Positions 10,166-21,964 are shown, counted from the first letter of the stretch. The stretch is 64,000 nucleotides of DNA from Shinisaurus crocodilurus (GCA_021292165.1 CM037879.1:18933525-18997524); one strand, 5' to 3'. A program made the numbers and translations. Notes: generated by a model from the letters alone, not told the origin.

Positions 10166-11040
10166 GAGGTTGACAACACACAGCCCATGGCCATTTGTAC
10201 AGGATCCCGTGTGTCCCCTCTGTTGCCAATGTTGATGCCGAAAAGCCCCGCCAACGTCAAAAGCATCACCCTGGAACGGGCTGGCAGGAGCCTGATGCTG
10301 CAGGGAAAGAGGACATGCAAGGAGTAATCCCTGCATGCCCTCTTTCCCTGGAGAATTGCGGCAATGAGTGTGAGGCTGAAGCCTCCTCCCCACTGCAGCA
10401 ATCTTCAGCAGCATCACTGCAATGGGGAGGAGTTTTGGATCTTGCTCCCATCGCAGTGATTCTCTAGGGAAAGAGGCCGCTAGATGGACAAGCCGTCTAC
10501 TATTCAGGCAGCTTCCTGTGTACCTAAGGGTGCAATCCTATGTGTGTTTAGACAGAAAAAAGTCCTACAACTCCCAGCATGCCCCAGCCAGCCAGAATCC
10601 AGCAGAAACGCAGAATCCAGGCTTGCCCACCACCTATCCAAGAAGTGATAAGCGGTCCGCAATCTAATTTCTGTTTACCAGCAATTTGGGTCAGGGTGCA
10701 GGTGTGTAGAGTGTGCATCGAGCTAGGAATGTCGGAGGAATCCACAAGGGATCCAAATGAGTTCGTGTTTCTATGAACCTGACCTGCAGATTCCGCAGTG
10801 GACCGGCTTTTTCCAAGTCACACAGATTCCACGGACTTGCAGCAGTTTTTCACTTGGGGGGGGGGATTTGCGCTAATGCACATTTGCACAAGCGGAACTA
10901 AATTCTCATACATCCCTAAAAATGAGTGGATGACAGAATGAAAGACGCCTTACAATCTGAAAAACCCAGTTGGGACAGATTTAACAAAATCTGTACATCC
11001 CTAGATCAAACTCATGTGACATCTATGTCTTGTACAACAC
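10166..11040. other. Unclassified, with decayed MITE pieces
   Basis: Holds a GC-richer block (10190-10480) with an imperfect internal inverted arrangement around AGGACATGCAAGGA, and a PIF-like left end at 10528 (TAA then GGGTGCAATCC) whose right end is missing. Near 10900-11005 are ATACATCCCTA and ACATCCCTAG motifs that recur at 19449 and 39235. No gene is supported. Confidence 0.45.
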
Positions 11041-11600
11041 CGAGTGCACCGCCACTGTGACCGACCATATTATGTCAGTCTTGTATCATCAGCTTCATTG
11101 GCTATTGATTTGTTTGTGGGCTCAAGTTCAAGGTGCTGCTTTTAGCCTTGAAAGCCCTAAATGGCCTGGAACCAGAGTACCTCAGGAACGGCGTCCTCCC
11201 ATAAGAACATGCTTGAGAAATTTGTTTGGCTTTTGAACCCTACTCCTGCCTTCCCCAACCAGGTGCCCTCCAGATGTGTTTGACTACAACTCCCATCATT
11301 CCCCAGGCTGGGGAATGTTGCCCTACTCCCTGTCCCCTACTCCCCTGCTGACAGAAGTACAAAAGGACTTTTTGTTAGGATTTCAGATGGTATGTTTTAT
11401 TGCTGCTATTGGTTGGTGCATTTGATGGCTGCTGTTACGTAATTATTATTTTAGGATAATAGGTTCACTTACTTTGGGCTGTAGCTCATGTTAGTCCTAC
11501 TTAGAGTAGTCCCACTGAAATGAATGGGACTTATGTTAGCCATGACTAATCTCCAATTTTTGTAAGCTGCCTGCCTTGAGTATACGTATGTATAGAAAGG
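11041..11600 (+). mobile_element. L2-like LINE 3' end with two small insertions
   Basis: Coding remnant near 11090-11215 (translation CLWAQVQGAAFSLESPKWPG) and a terminal block GTAAGCTGCCTGCCTTGAG...GGATATAAAT at 11563-11612. The LINE is interrupted by a hAT-type fragment (about 11254-11330) and a short palindromic element (about 11487-11548, AGTCCCACTGAAATGAATGG). Confidence 0.65.
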
Positions 11601-11612
11601 CAGGATATAAAT

Positions 11613-13570
11613 TGGGGAAGTCTATAAAGCAGCCCCAAACTGGTGGGCCTCTATACTTGCAGCTTTATTTACAGAAATTAATAATAGTGGCCATTTCCCT
11701 CCCCAATGGAATATCAGCATTGTGGTTCCTATATTTAAAAAAAGGTGACCCAGGTAAACCAGCCAACTATCGCCCCATTAGTTTGCTGGACATTTCATCA
11801 AAAATATACACCAAATACTTGTCAAAGAAACTTATTTATTGGCTTGATTCCAGTGAGATAATCGCAGAAGAACAGGCAGGTTTTCAGCGTGATCGTTCAA
11901 CAACAGATCACTGTTTTGTTTTATCTCATTTGATTCACAAGTATGTAAAGGTGAAACGTAGACGTTTATTTGTAGCATTTATTGATTTTGCAGCAGCTTT
12001 TGATTCAATTAATCGTGATCGTCTTTGGATAAACTAAACAAAACCTCTATCGATAAAAGATTATTTATGCTGATGCGGCAGCTCCATTCAAATACTAAGA
12101 TCCAAGTTAGGATGGACCGCTCAGGTTCACTCACAGACCTGATCCAAACTACGCAAGGTGTCCGTCAAGGATGTCTATTAGCTCCATTATTGTTTAATTT
12201 TATGTTAACTCTCTAATAACTGATTTAAGTAATAAGGATAATTATGTGCCACCAAAATTAGAAAATAGGAAGGTTACAGTACTTATGTACGCTGATGATA
12301 CCATCTTGTTGTCTCAAACACAGCAAGGGTTGAGGAGATTATTGAAAACCTTTAATCAATTAGCAGTGCAAGAAAAATTGAAAATTAACTACGAAAAGAC
12401 AAAAGTATTGGTTTTTGCTAATAGATTTAAAAAACACAGATGGCAAATTGATGGACATCCTATAGAGCAGGTGAAATCCTTTAAATATTTAGGTTTATGT
12501 TTCTCCTCAACCGGAAATTGGAATAACCATCTCGAAAATGTTAAAAACCTGGCTACTAATACTGTGAATTCCTTACTAAGGTTTTACTGGGGTAGAGGAG
12601 GTAGACAGACTTTTCCAGCTATTAAAATCTATGAGGCTAAAGCAATAGCACAAATTTGCTATGGTGCGCAAATATGGGATGCACTCAGAAAATGATCTTG
12701 GAAACACCCCAGAATAAATTTTTGCGAACTATTCTCGACCTCCCTAAGTCAACTGAGACTTCCATTCTCCGCTTGGAAACCGGTCTTTGTACAGTGAAGT
12801 CCAGGGTACATATTTCTGCCATCAGATATTGGGTGAAATTGCAAAAAGGGAGGGGATCTTCCTTAGTATTATCTGCTTTTAGAGAAATGTTGAACTTTAA
12901 TAACAGAATGGCTCCATCTTGGAATCAAGAAATCCTACAAAGGATTGATATGTATGGACTTTCTTTGGATCTCTTGAACTCCTTAAGTTTTGAAATGGCA
13001 GCACGTTACCTGAAATCTCATATTTTAAAACATGATTTTCGAGATAACCGTGCTTCTGTCTGCCTGTCGAAATGTGCCCCTTGGTATGCTAAATTGCCTA
13101 TTCAAACTTCTCTTCCACATTATATATCTAATATTACAAACTTTAAATGGAGGAGGGCATTTACAGCCTTAAGATGTCAGGCAATGAACTCTGCCATACT
13201 TGAAGGACGTTATCGTCGGATCCCTCTAGAAGAGAGAGTCTGCCCATGTGGATCTAATGTGCTTGAAGACCTGCCTCACTATCTACTTGATTGCCCAATT
13301 TACGAGACCTTAAGAGCAGCCCTGTTTATAGACCTAGATCTTTCATCTAATAGACCTGTTAGGTATTTGATTAATTTTTTATTAGGGGATAGTTCTCCTT
13401 CTATCTCTGAAAAGGTGGCCTGTTTTGCTTTTAGAGCGTCAATTTTAAGAAGGAAAATTGGTAGTGACGATAAACCAAATATTTTAGATGAATAGTTTTA
13501 TTGCTGGAATGTTGGTCAAATGTTTCTTTTATCTGTTTAAAGTATTTTATCTGATTTTATCATTGTCAAA
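11613..13570 (+). mobile_element. LINE reverse transcriptase, multiply broken (Ingi/Vingi-like?)
   Basis: The longest retroelement here. RT blocks appear in order: FKKGDPGKPANYRPISLLD near 11735-11790, the EEQAGFQRDRST block near 11870, FVAFIDFAAAFDSI near 11967, GVRQGCLLAPLLFN near 12158, and the catalytic YADDTILLSQT at about 12286-12318. After the RT comes a long C-terminal domain ending in a cysteine-histidine motif, CPCG...LPHYLLDC (13240-13295). The coding path is broken at about 12037, 12216 and 12660-12695, so no full protein is possible. The endonuclease is missing. The C-terminal motif and domain order suggest an Ingi/Vingi or related Jockey-superfamily LINE. It is clearly not the CR1 family seen elsewhere, but the clade is my inference. 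Confidence 0.75.
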
Positions 13571-13785
13571 ATAAGCAAACAATCATGTAGTAGAAGCAGC
13601 AGTAGCTGTCACATCAAACAGTGGTAGTAGTAATATATTCTAGTGATGGCAAGCAATAGAACAAGTTTAAAATGTCACAGTAAGACATTTGGGCTAATAA
13701 GGATGTTTATTTATTACTCTTAAATCCAAGAATAGTTACTGAAATCCATGGGACTGATTCCCAAGGAAATGTACTTACAATTGAG

Positions 13786-14014
13786 AGTCAGTGTGGTGTA
13801 GTGGTTAGAGTGTTGGACTGGGACTTGGGGGATCCGGGTTCTAGTCCCCACTCTGCCACAGAGCTCACCAGGTGACTTTGGGCCAGTCACTGACTCTCAG
13901 CCTAACCTACCCCACAGGGTTGTTGTGAGGATAAAATGGAGAGGAGGAGGATGATTATGTAAGACACCGTGGATTCCTTGAAGGAAAAAAGGCGGGATAT
14001 AAATATAAACAATC
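13786..14014 (+). mobile_element. tRNA-headed SINE with L2-like tail
   Basis: Near full-length copy (GTAGTGGTTAGAGTGTTGG head, GGGCCAGTCACTGACTCTC body, GGCGGGATATAAATATAAA tail). Confidence 0.88.
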
Positions 14015-14860
14015 AATCAAAATAGGGGGATGGGGTCCACAATGATTTCATTCTTAGGAATTTGGTACAATAGCCTAAAAATAGGCATGAGTAGTTGATA
14101 CTTGTAATGATTTTTTTCAAGTTTTTGTAGACCACGATTCGAACATGTTTTTCTAATTATTTTGCCCAGTATATTTCTCCAATCACTTCAGTAGCACATT
14201 ATTTAGCACTTTTGCATAAAGAGGGGAGTGGGGAGCAATTACATTAAGTAGGTACCTCACCTCAGTAATGGAATTAGGTATTATTGTGATTATTTGATTA
14301 CTGTGATTATCTGATTTAATTAGGAGTAAAAAAAAATGCCGACATTATGGCAGAGACTTATTGCAAGCCACCTTTAGATAAACAGGTTGCTCCCATTTTA
14401 AGAAAAGTTGTTCATACATAGGGATAGATGTTCAGTCCAAATTTTTATACAAACTTATTCGTGCCACCCGAACCTATACATGAACCCGGATGCACTCATA
14501 TGCCAAAATGCATTTCTCAGAATTTCGCAATGCAATTCACAGCTCAAAAAATGTGTATATTAGGAGAAAGTATGCACAAAAGGGTATTATATTACCGTAA
14601 GAGAAAAACTGCTTGCACAAAAGTGCGCACACTAGGTACTAGTGTGCATGAAAATGCATACAAATTTTCATGCAGACTTTTTGGGGGGCCATCTTTACAA
14701 ACTGATGTGGAAACAGGCTGAAACAAAGTCAGGAAAATGAGAAACGGAAGCAAAACCAAAATGGACAGATATTCCTATCCATATTAATACAGATGGAGAT
14801 TCTCAATGCATTGATTTTAAGGAGAGGTTCCTTTTGTTCTAACCTTCTATCTACTGCAGC
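14015..14860. other. No gene seen; possible decayed MITE
   Basis: AT-rich DNA. From about 14420 (GGGATAGATGTTCAGTCC) to 14790 the sequence resembles a decayed short element with ATTCCTATCC at the far end, but the termini are too diverged to assign. Confidence 0.35.
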
Positions 14861-14865
14861 AACTC

Positions 14866-14925
14866 TCAGCACAGTCCTATATATGTCTACTCATTGAGCT
14901 CAATGAGTTCCCAGGTAAATATTCT
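14866..14925. mobile_element. Short palindromic MITE remnant
   Basis: CAGTCCTATATATGTCTACTC followed by an inverted centre TTGAGCTCAATGAG and CCCAGGTAA. It is related to the better copy at 61244-61331. Confidence 0.5.
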
Positions 14926-15398
14926 GAATGAAATATTCTGAATGAACGAAGATGGAGGAAAGTCTTCCATGGAAAAATATAGACAAGTTCAAATAAAAGA
15001 AGGAATACTTGTTTTCTCTGCTTGCAGGAAAGCATCCCACTTCAATTTGATTGGCACACAGCAGCTCGAAGAAGTCACCCAGGGTTGTGCCTGTGGAATG
15101 ACCCATGGAAGACTGAAAGTTGACAGAAGACAAGGAAACATTTGACATAACAGAGGAGGTGTGAGTTCAGTACCAGCATCCTGGGATTCTCCAAACAGAG
15201 CATATAAACAACCATTGTGTCATCCACAACTGGTACCAATTTCAGTACTGCTTATTTCATGCCCAAGCTGCTCACATTTAAGCGAGGGGGGGGAAGGGGG
15301 GGAGCCATTTGTTTTATGGCTGCACTTTTTTTTCATTCCCTTGGGCACGTCTATGGAAAGGTTGCATATAAATGTAATTAACATCAAGGGGGAAAAGC

Positions 15399-15660
15399 AC
15401 TTAAGAACATAAGAAGAGCCTTGCTGGATCAGACCAAAGGCCTATCTAGCCCAGCATTCTGTGGCCAACCAGAAGCCCCCAGTGCAAAGCCCACAAGCAG
15501 GGCATGAGCACAACAGCACTGACCAGTCTGTGTTCCCCAGCAACTGGTATTGAGAGCCATACCATTTCTGCTACTGGAGGTAATAGACAGCCATAACGAC
15601 TAGTAGCCATTGATAGCCTTATCTTCCATGGGTTCAAAATGAAATGGGTTGCAGCAGTCC
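15399..15660 (+). mobile_element. L3/CR1-type 3' UTR repeat
   Basis: AAGAACATAAGAAGAGCC, TGGATCAGACCAAAGGCC and GTGGCCAACCAGAAGCCCCC are a motif series I associate with a common reptile LINE 3' region. Fragments recur at 26385 (+), 43440 (-), 48020 (-) and 52548 (+). Confidence 0.7.
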
Positions 15661-15749
15661 TGACAAGATTTCACCCACAGTGGTGCCAGTGGAGCTCCTC
15701 AAGTTGGTTCAATAGTTACGCATTTTATACTTTCCAGTACTCTTTAATG

Positions 15750-16093
15750 CAGGGGTTCTTAAACTGTGGGGTACGCCTCCCCAGGGGAGGTTTGGACTGA
15801 CTCCAGGGGAGGTGTGAGTAGCCCCTCAACTATAAATTGTTTATTTTATAAGTACATAGTAGCGCACCTTGGCAGTTGGCCCAACCTTATATCTTTCTTC
15901 TAATCTTGGGAGCTATGCCATTCATTTAATTGAATATGCATTTTTTTTAGTCCAGAGACAGAGCATAAACTAAAAAATGCAAACTCGTCCTGCCTAAGCC
16001 TAAATTTTGGGCCATTAAAATAATACATGGGAGGCGTAGGTCAAAAGATTTTTCACAAGGGAGGTGTGACACCAAAAAGATTAAGAACCACTG
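15750..16093. mobile_element. hAT element with intact 8-bp TSD
   Basis: A 344-bp element starting CAGGGGTTCTTAAACTGTGG and ending AGATTAAGAACCACTG. It is flanked by a perfect 8-bp duplication CTTTAATG (15742-15749 and 16094-16101). Internal sub-repeats of GGGAGGTGTG occur near both ends. It is non-autonomous; a short minus-strand frame inside has no transposase features. Confidence 0.88.
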
Positions 16094-16185
16094 CTTTAAT
16101 GGATCACTTAAGAGTTTTTGGTTTGATATGCACAGGCATGGGGTATAAGGGAAATCAGTTATCTCTCCCCTCTGTTTGTTTTTTT

Positions 16186-16358
16186 GGATTATATCCTGCC
16201 GTACCTCCAAAGAGCTCAGGGTAGCTCAGCCCTGCATTTTATCCTCACAGCCTGCGAGGTAGGTTAAGGCTGAGAGACAGCGACTGGCCCAGGGTCACCC
16301 AGTGAGCTTCAGGGCCACGTGGGGATTTGAACTCCTGTCTCCCCAGCCCTACCACACC
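16186..16358 (-). mobile_element. tRNA-headed SINE, variant
   Basis: Reverse-complement copy: tail GATTATATCCTGCCGTACC, body GCGACTGGCCCAGGGTCACC, head GGGATTTGAACTCCTGTC. Confidence 0.7.
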
Positions 16359-17087
16359 ATGCTTGCTCAATTGGCAAGTCTGCCCCCTTTCCCTTTGGTT
16401 TCACCACACTGTGGTCCCCCTTCCTTCAACCCTTGCATTTGGGCCTCCTCCAGTGTGGACTGCAGGGGGGATGCCTTGAGATGGAGGAGAAAGGAGGACT
16501 GCGGGAACAGAGCAGGGAGGGAGGTTTGGATATCAGCAGTGGCCTGACTTACAAAAAGGGAACTGTTGCCACCCATTTGCACCTCCCCATAACTTCCCCA
16601 AATTGCACCCTGCACTTTTCCCAGCACTGCCTCTTGGGAGGAGGTTCCTGCAAAATGGTCCCCCCACTCATTTTTGGCAAGCTTTGGGGGCATTCTCAGA
16701 GACTTTCAGATTGCCACTAGGAAGCCTCCAAGCATGTATGTTTTAAACATCTATAATCACTGCAACAGATCCAGGTTTACTACCATGAAAACATACCCAC
16801 TGAAAAAGGCATTTACTGTTTATGTTTTCCACAAAAGAGGCTGCTCACATTTAATCTGTTTTTTGATGTATTAATTATAGCAATTCCTCCCAAATGTTTC
16901 CCCCTTAAATTTAAACATAGGTGAATGCTGGAATTAAATTAAATTAACACACTTCTCATTTATTCATTTTCATTATTTATATTTATGTATATTTATGTTT
17001 GAATTTTAAAAAGGCCCTCAAAGCAGGTTAAAAATAGCTATCAATATAAAATAATTTTTAAATTACCATTTGTTTTTACAATATACT

Positions 17088-17090
<3 letters not shown>
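16359..17090. other. No gene seen
   Basis: GC-richer first half (to about 16700) with overlapping 80-108-codon frames on both strands and no family signature, then AT-rich DNA. I see no exon structure. Confidence 0.4.

Positions 17091-17121
<31 letters not shown>
17091..17121. repeat. (GA)n microsatellite
   Basis: About 14 GA units. Confidence 0.95.
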
Positions 17122-17123
<2 letters not shown>

Positions 17124-17967
17124 ATCACAACCCTCAAAAAGCTGCCAATGCAAGAAAATATCAGGACAAATTCTGCTAGTTAAGTTATATGTCTATCTAA
17201 ATATCCATCCCTAAGACATACTTCCAGGAATATAGCAATAAAACCATTTAAAATCTCATCCCTTTCCATAACTTTAGGGAGAAAACACCAAATGGAAAGT
17301 GCGAGTTCCAAATTCACAAACAAAGGACCAATATTCCAGAAAAGTGATCTGTAAAACAGCTTTTATTATACATTAATTCTGAATCAGTACAGTCCATAAT
17401 AATCTTGCTTGCCAAGCTTCTCTGTCATTTATTGAAAATTCTGCATAGGAGGGCCACATTCCCAAATTCTCCACTGCAGCATTTCTATGTGTGGCTTATT
17501 CATTCCTATGCAAAAATGAGCAGGAAATTCTGATCGAGCTGCCTTTACATGCACTCTGCACCCACGGCATGTAGGTGTGAATGACTGCACAAGGCATACA
17601 GCAGGAGAGAATTAGATCATAGTATCCAGCTAATAATCCACAGCCACTTCAGAATGCTGATGAGTCAGTGATCTAATTAGGCAATTACTTTTACGAGTCT
17701 AGCGTGTGTGTTCTGGTAACATTTTAATTGCGGCAGCCATTAAGTAATGTAATTGTTTTCTAATTACTTACTTTCTGTTTTATGGCATAGCAGTATTTTT
17801 CTTTTATGAGTGACCCAGAGGCCTTAGCAGAGACAGGGTGGGCAACATACTACCTCCAAGCACTTGTAGATATCTACCTGGAGGTACTTACAGAACTATG
17901 CAGGTCTTCATCAGGTCTAGAGTTTAAATCCTCAAACCTTTCATGGCACAGTTTTGGAAACCTGGTA
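17122..17967. other. No gene seen; one ATTA-rich patch
   Basis: Unclassified. The stretch 17640-17790 is unusually rich in TAATTA/ATTA-type cores and free of recognisable repeats. It is a weak candidate for a conserved noncoding element. Confidence 0.3.
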
Positions 17968-18160
17968 GGATGGCCATGTGTCCTCTTTTACAGAGAACAG
18001 TCCTCTATTTTGAAGGTCTCCTCTATTTGAAAGGCTTTCTAATTCAAGTCTGGTATATAGACAAAGAACCATAAAAAGGGAGAGCAAGGGCCTTGAAGTT
18101 ATCCATCAACAGTTAGCATCTGGACAGCAGGCTGAGCAGGTCACCTGGTTACAGTCCCTG
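17968..18160 (-). mobile_element. Unnamed dispersed repeat, copy 3
   Basis: Reverse-complement copy of the family at 4085 and 8468 (GGATGGCCATGTGTCCTC at one end, CAGGTCACCTGGTTACAG at the other). It also lacks the hAT insertion. Confidence 0.65.
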
Positions 18161-18235
18161 TTACAATGGTGAGATGTACTCTATTTCTATTTAAATTATC
18201 ATAGTTATTTCTAAGTTCTCCAGTTACATGCTGTC

Positions 18236-18346
18236 AATCCCCAGCATCTCCAGGTGGGACTGGGAAAGACTCCTGTCTTAAATCCTGAAGAGCTGCTGCT
18301 GTGCTAGGTGGAACAATGGCTAGCTCCATATAAGGTAGCTTCCTAT
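18236..18346 (+). mobile_element. tRNA-Ala SINE, 3' part
   Basis: TCAATCCCCAGCATCTCCAG, TGGAACAATGGCTAGCTCCA and GGTAGCTTCCTAT match the family, but the tRNA head is missing. Confidence 0.7.
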
Positions 18347-18364
18347 CTAGATAGCTACAGAGGG

Positions 18365-18833
18365 AGCAATCCCGTAGCCCCTAGACAAAGGCCATAGGAC
18401 AGTCCAGATTCCCAGATCCGAGGTCAGAGACAGAGCTCCGAAGTCAGGAGCTCTGATTCCCAGCTCCCCATCTCAGAGCTGGAAATCAGAAATCTAACCC
18501 TGCCCCCTTGCAGCCAGCACAGAAAGAACCGTGCTGGCGGCTCTCCGAGGATGGAAGAACAAACTCAGAGAGGAGGAAAAGGGGGAATTTTGAAGGTAGG
18601 GAGGGAAGGAGACTGGAGAGGGCAGGATATGAGCTATCCTGATGCCTCTCCAGCCTCCTTCCCTCCCGCTCCGAGACGCCCCAGCTAAACAGGCAAAAAA
18701 GCCCGTCTAGCAGAAAATGCAGTGTAGGAGGACAGGGAGACGAAGATCGCCTCCGTTGCTCCTCCCGCTCTGCATCGGATGACCATAAGCCTCTGAGTTC
18801 AGGGGCTTATGGCCATCACCCTTGGATTGCACC
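18365..18833. mobile_element. PIF/Harbinger-like non-autonomous element
   Basis: Related along its length to 63332-63922 (ATTCCCAGATCCGAGGTCAG, GCCTCCTTCCCTCCC, CTCCTCCC.CTCTGCAT). Ends are GGGAGCAATCC and GGATTGCACCT with TAA on the right; the left flank has diverged. Confidence 0.55.
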
Positions 18834-19101
18834 TTAAGTCTCAGGACTTCTTTCAGGCTTCCTACTGCTGTGGTCAGGCTGTCAGTCTTCTCTTGGAGGC
18901 TTCCTGTTATGGCTTCTTGCAGCCTGACAACATCTCAGCAGAGGCCAGGGCCAGCTTGAGTCCACACCATTTCTACTCTCCATCTACAGCACCAGCATTG
19001 TAGCACACCTCTCTCATCCCTTTCCTAATTTAGATCTCTCCGTTTTATTTCAGAGGGAGGTGAGAATGCCCTCGAGAGTTAGTGTGCTATAGTGGCTAGC
19101 A

Positions 19102-19239
19102 CAGCCTCTCCCAACCTGGTCCCCTTCAGATGTGTTGGACTACAACTTCCATCATCCCCAGCCACCATGACCACTGGCCATGCTGGCTAGATATGATGAG
19201 AGTTGTAGCCCAACACATCTTTGGGGAGGGGGAAGACTG
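19102..19239. mobile_element. hAT miniature element, slightly decayed TSD
   Basis: A 138-bp near-palindrome (CAGCCTCTCCCAACCTGG ... GGGGAGGGGGAAGACTG) with the conserved GTGTTGGACTACAACTT / GTTGTAGCCCAACACATC arms. Flanks GGCTAGCA and GGCTAGAG match 6 of 8. Related fragments lie at 11254, 19943, 20905 and 39644. Confidence 0.75.
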
Positions 19240-19246
19240 GGCTAGA

Positions 19247-19440
19247 GTGTCAAAGTAGGCCTGGGAACAAAAGGTTCTATTTCCTGCTCAGCCACAAATC
19301 TTATTTGTGCCACTGTCTCTCAGCCTAATTGATCTCACAGGGTTGTTGTGAGGATAAAATGTGGGGGGGGGAGGGGACATGTATGCTGCACTTAGCTGCT
19401 TGGAGGCAAGGCGGGAGTAGCAGGAGCAGGGCCTTTTCTG
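19247..19440 (+). mobile_element. tRNA-headed SINE, diverged
   Basis: Keeps CACTGTCTCTCAGCCTAA and CACAGGGTTGTTGTGAGGAT. The head is poorly preserved. Confidence 0.55.
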
Positions 19441-19448
19441 TGATGGCC

Positions 19449-19868
19449 CCTAGGGATGGGCGAACGAGCGATGTTCGCGATTACCAGGATACTCTCAACA
19501 TTGTCTCATCACTCATCTCGTGCCCAATTTCTGTTGGCATTTGTGATCACTGCTCACTTTGCCTGAATGAGAGATTTGCGCAAATTGATCAGCAATCAAA
19601 CAGGAGATCTGTGCAAATCTCCCGAAATTTGCGTAAATCTTCCAAAATTTGCACAATTATTTCTAATTTATGCAAATTTCCTCCATAGACTAAAGTGGGC
19701 TGGTTCAGTCTACTGAGGAAATTTGTGCAAATCAAATTGGGAATTAGGAACAAGATGAACGTGAACACATTTTTGACAATTTGCGAATATGTTCAGCAAA
19801 CACGTGCTTGCACTCGTGTTTGGGGCTCGAATGGGCGAGCAAAAGTGAAATTCTCATACATCCCTAGC
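19449..19868. mobile_element. MITE with CTAGGGATG ends
   Basis: Starts CTAGGGATGGGCGAACGAGC and ends ATACATCCCTAG. The interior is dominated by repeated AAATTTGCG/TTTGTGCAAAT motifs. Similar ends are near 10905, 26330 and 39235. No clear target duplication. Confidence 0.5.
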
Positions 19869-19942
19869 TCCGAGCTCTCTTCCTAGGGAAATACTCAAAC
19901 TCTCATCAGCCTCTGCCAGCATGGACAATAGTCAGGGATTAG

Positions 19943-20092
19943 GCAGACCAGCCTTCCCTAATGTGGTGCCCCCCAGATGTTGTTAGTCTCCAACTCTGAT
20001 CAGCCCCAGACAGCAAGGCCAACGGTCAAGAATCCTGGGAGCTGTAGTCCAACATCTGGAGGGCAACAGATTCCCGATCCCTGATCTAGACT
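19943..20092. mobile_element. hAT-type fragment
   Basis: CAGCCTTCCCTAATGTGG at one end and AGCTGTAGTCCAACATCTGG near the other, same general family as 19102-19239 but more diverged. Confidence 0.55.
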
Positions 20093-20445
20093 CTCTCCCA
20101 GTCATATTTTCTACCCTTTAACAGGTTGGCCCCAGAGACTGAAATTGGGAGGTTTATGTGCAAGAGGCCTGCTTGCCACCACTGAGGCACAGCCTTCTAC
20201 CAGAAATTTCTGTTGCACTCTGGCTTGAATTACAATCTGCAGAACAGAGTGAGGCCAAAGGGTAAAGAAAAGAAAGAAATTCAAAGTTCTCTGAGAAGAA
20301 TACACAGTTTGATCAAAAGTATTCAACTCACAGCATTTAATTAACAACAGTATGCTCAGACAGCAGCTGGAATGCAAACCTCATCTTTCTTTGGGCAAAC
20401 TTTGAGGTAAGGTAAGATGTTTATTAACTTGATTATCCAGTCTCG

Positions 20446-20474
20446 TTCGTGTGTGTGTGTGTGTGTGTGTGTGT
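20446..20474. repeat. (GT)n microsatellite
   Basis: About 12-14 GT units. Confidence 0.93.
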
Positions 20475-20900
20475 TGCTTTTTATGGCTTTCAGCAGATCA
20501 GAATAAACACCCACCCCGCTTCTGGGGAAGAATCAAACTCTTCCTCATTTTTCTATAGCTTTTACCAGTGTCATGTCATAACAACAGTTCAAAAAAAGTT
20601 CTGAGTTCAAATAAGACATCTGAAGTTTCTGATCAAGTCCCAGCTTGCTTAATTTCAAGCACGATCTCCTCGAGAACCACCATACATGAAGCTGCCTGCA
20701 GTTCTTGAGGTTTTCCACATAAAAGGAAATAGATTGCAAATACATCTTTTGCTAATTTTTAAAAAATTTCTATGGCCAGGACCCAGAGGAGTGAGTGCAC
20801 GCACCACTTTATTTTCCCCTCAGAACTGGCTTTTTGAAAGGAATCCTGGCAGAATCACCAACATGGCTCTTTAATCTCTCCTAAACTTTAAGATGTAGTT
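20475..20900. other. No gene seen
   Basis: Unclassified sequence without recognisable coding or repeat content. Confidence 0.4.
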
Positions 20901-20904
20901 TAGA

Positions 20905-21075
20905 ACAGCCTTCCCAGACCTGGTGCCTGCTAGATGTGTTGGACTACAACTCCCATCACCCACAGCCATCATGGCCATGATTTAGAGAAGCCTTGCCCAA
21001 CCTGGTGACCCCCAGCTATCCTCCAAGTTTTGTACTACAACTCTGAGGATACCTGAGCACAGGTCATGCTGAGTG
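20905..21075. mobile_element. Two hAT-type half elements side by side
   Basis: CAGCCTTCCCAGACCTGG at 20908 and AGCCTTGCCCAACCTGG at 20988 are both 'left' arms in the same orientation, each with the ACTACAACTC segment. Neither has a proper right arm. Confidence 0.5.
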
Positions 21076-21189
21076 AAGGCTGCTCTAAACTACTTCTTAA
21101 GGTTGGTGCAGTGGCAAACTTTCAAGTGCAGGTGCTCATCATGACAGCGCCCATAGCCACACCCTCAGGGACTGTCCAAACAGTTAGGC

Positions 21190-21239
21190 AGCTGTTTTGA
21201 TCAGTATATTGTACTGCGCTCTCCTGTAGAGTGCAATAT

Positions 21240-21302
<63 letters not shown>
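21190..21302 (+). mobile_element. MIR-like SINE tail plus (ATC)n microsatellite
   Basis: A short tail (GAGTGCAATATAAATC) runs directly into about 19 ATC units (21243-21301), the same arrangement as at 33880 and 41173. Confidence 0.65.
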
Positions 21303-21483
21303 CACTTCTAGCAGTTTTCCTCTCCACCAGGAGCAAGTCTTTTGTAAAGCTTAATTGCCCATTCAAGAGCAAGCCACCCAAAATACTTTCCATTACAACA
21401 GGGAACGATATACTGTTACTGGGAAAATCCATGTCTGCCCAGCTACTGTATTGTAGATAATAGGTCATAGGTTATGACCTATA

Positions 21484-21960
21484 AAGCCCTATAGGGCTCA
21501 GATCCAGGTTATATGAAAGACCGTATTCTCCCTTATGAGCCTGCCCGTACCCTGAGATCTTCAGGGGAGGCCCTTCTCCTAGTTCCGCCACCATCTCAGG
21601 CACGCCTGGTAAGAACACGGCAGAGGGCCTTCGCGGTAGCTGCCCCAACACTCTGGAATTCCCTTCCCAGGGAGACTAGAATGGCACCATCCTTGGTATG
21701 TTTCCGGAGGCAGGCAAAATCCTTTTTGTTCTGGCAGGCCTTTGGGAATAGTCTGGACTTGTGAGAATGCAATGTATTAGCTCTGTTGTTTATATTCTTA
21801 TCGCTGTGTTAATTTTGATATGTTATATAATTTTAATATTATAGATGATTTAATTATATTTTTAACTTTTGTATATTTCTATTTATATGTTTTAATTGTA
21901 CAAGTTTTAATGTTGTAAAGCCACCTTGAGTCCCATACTGGGAAAAGGCAGGATATAAAT
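21484..21960 (+). mobile_element. L2-like LINE 3' end
   Basis: The plus-strand translation at 21513-21764 shows the L2 C-terminal signature: RARTLRSSGEALLLVPP-type start, FAVAAPTLWNSLPRETR (about residues 39-55), then APSLVCFRRQAKSFLF. It ends with a proper stop at about 21762 and a 3' UTR finishing GCCACCTTGAGTCCCA...GGCAGGATATAAATATG. Only the last part of ORF2 is present. Confidence 0.85.
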
Positions 21961-21963
21961 ATG

Positions 21964-21964
21964 A

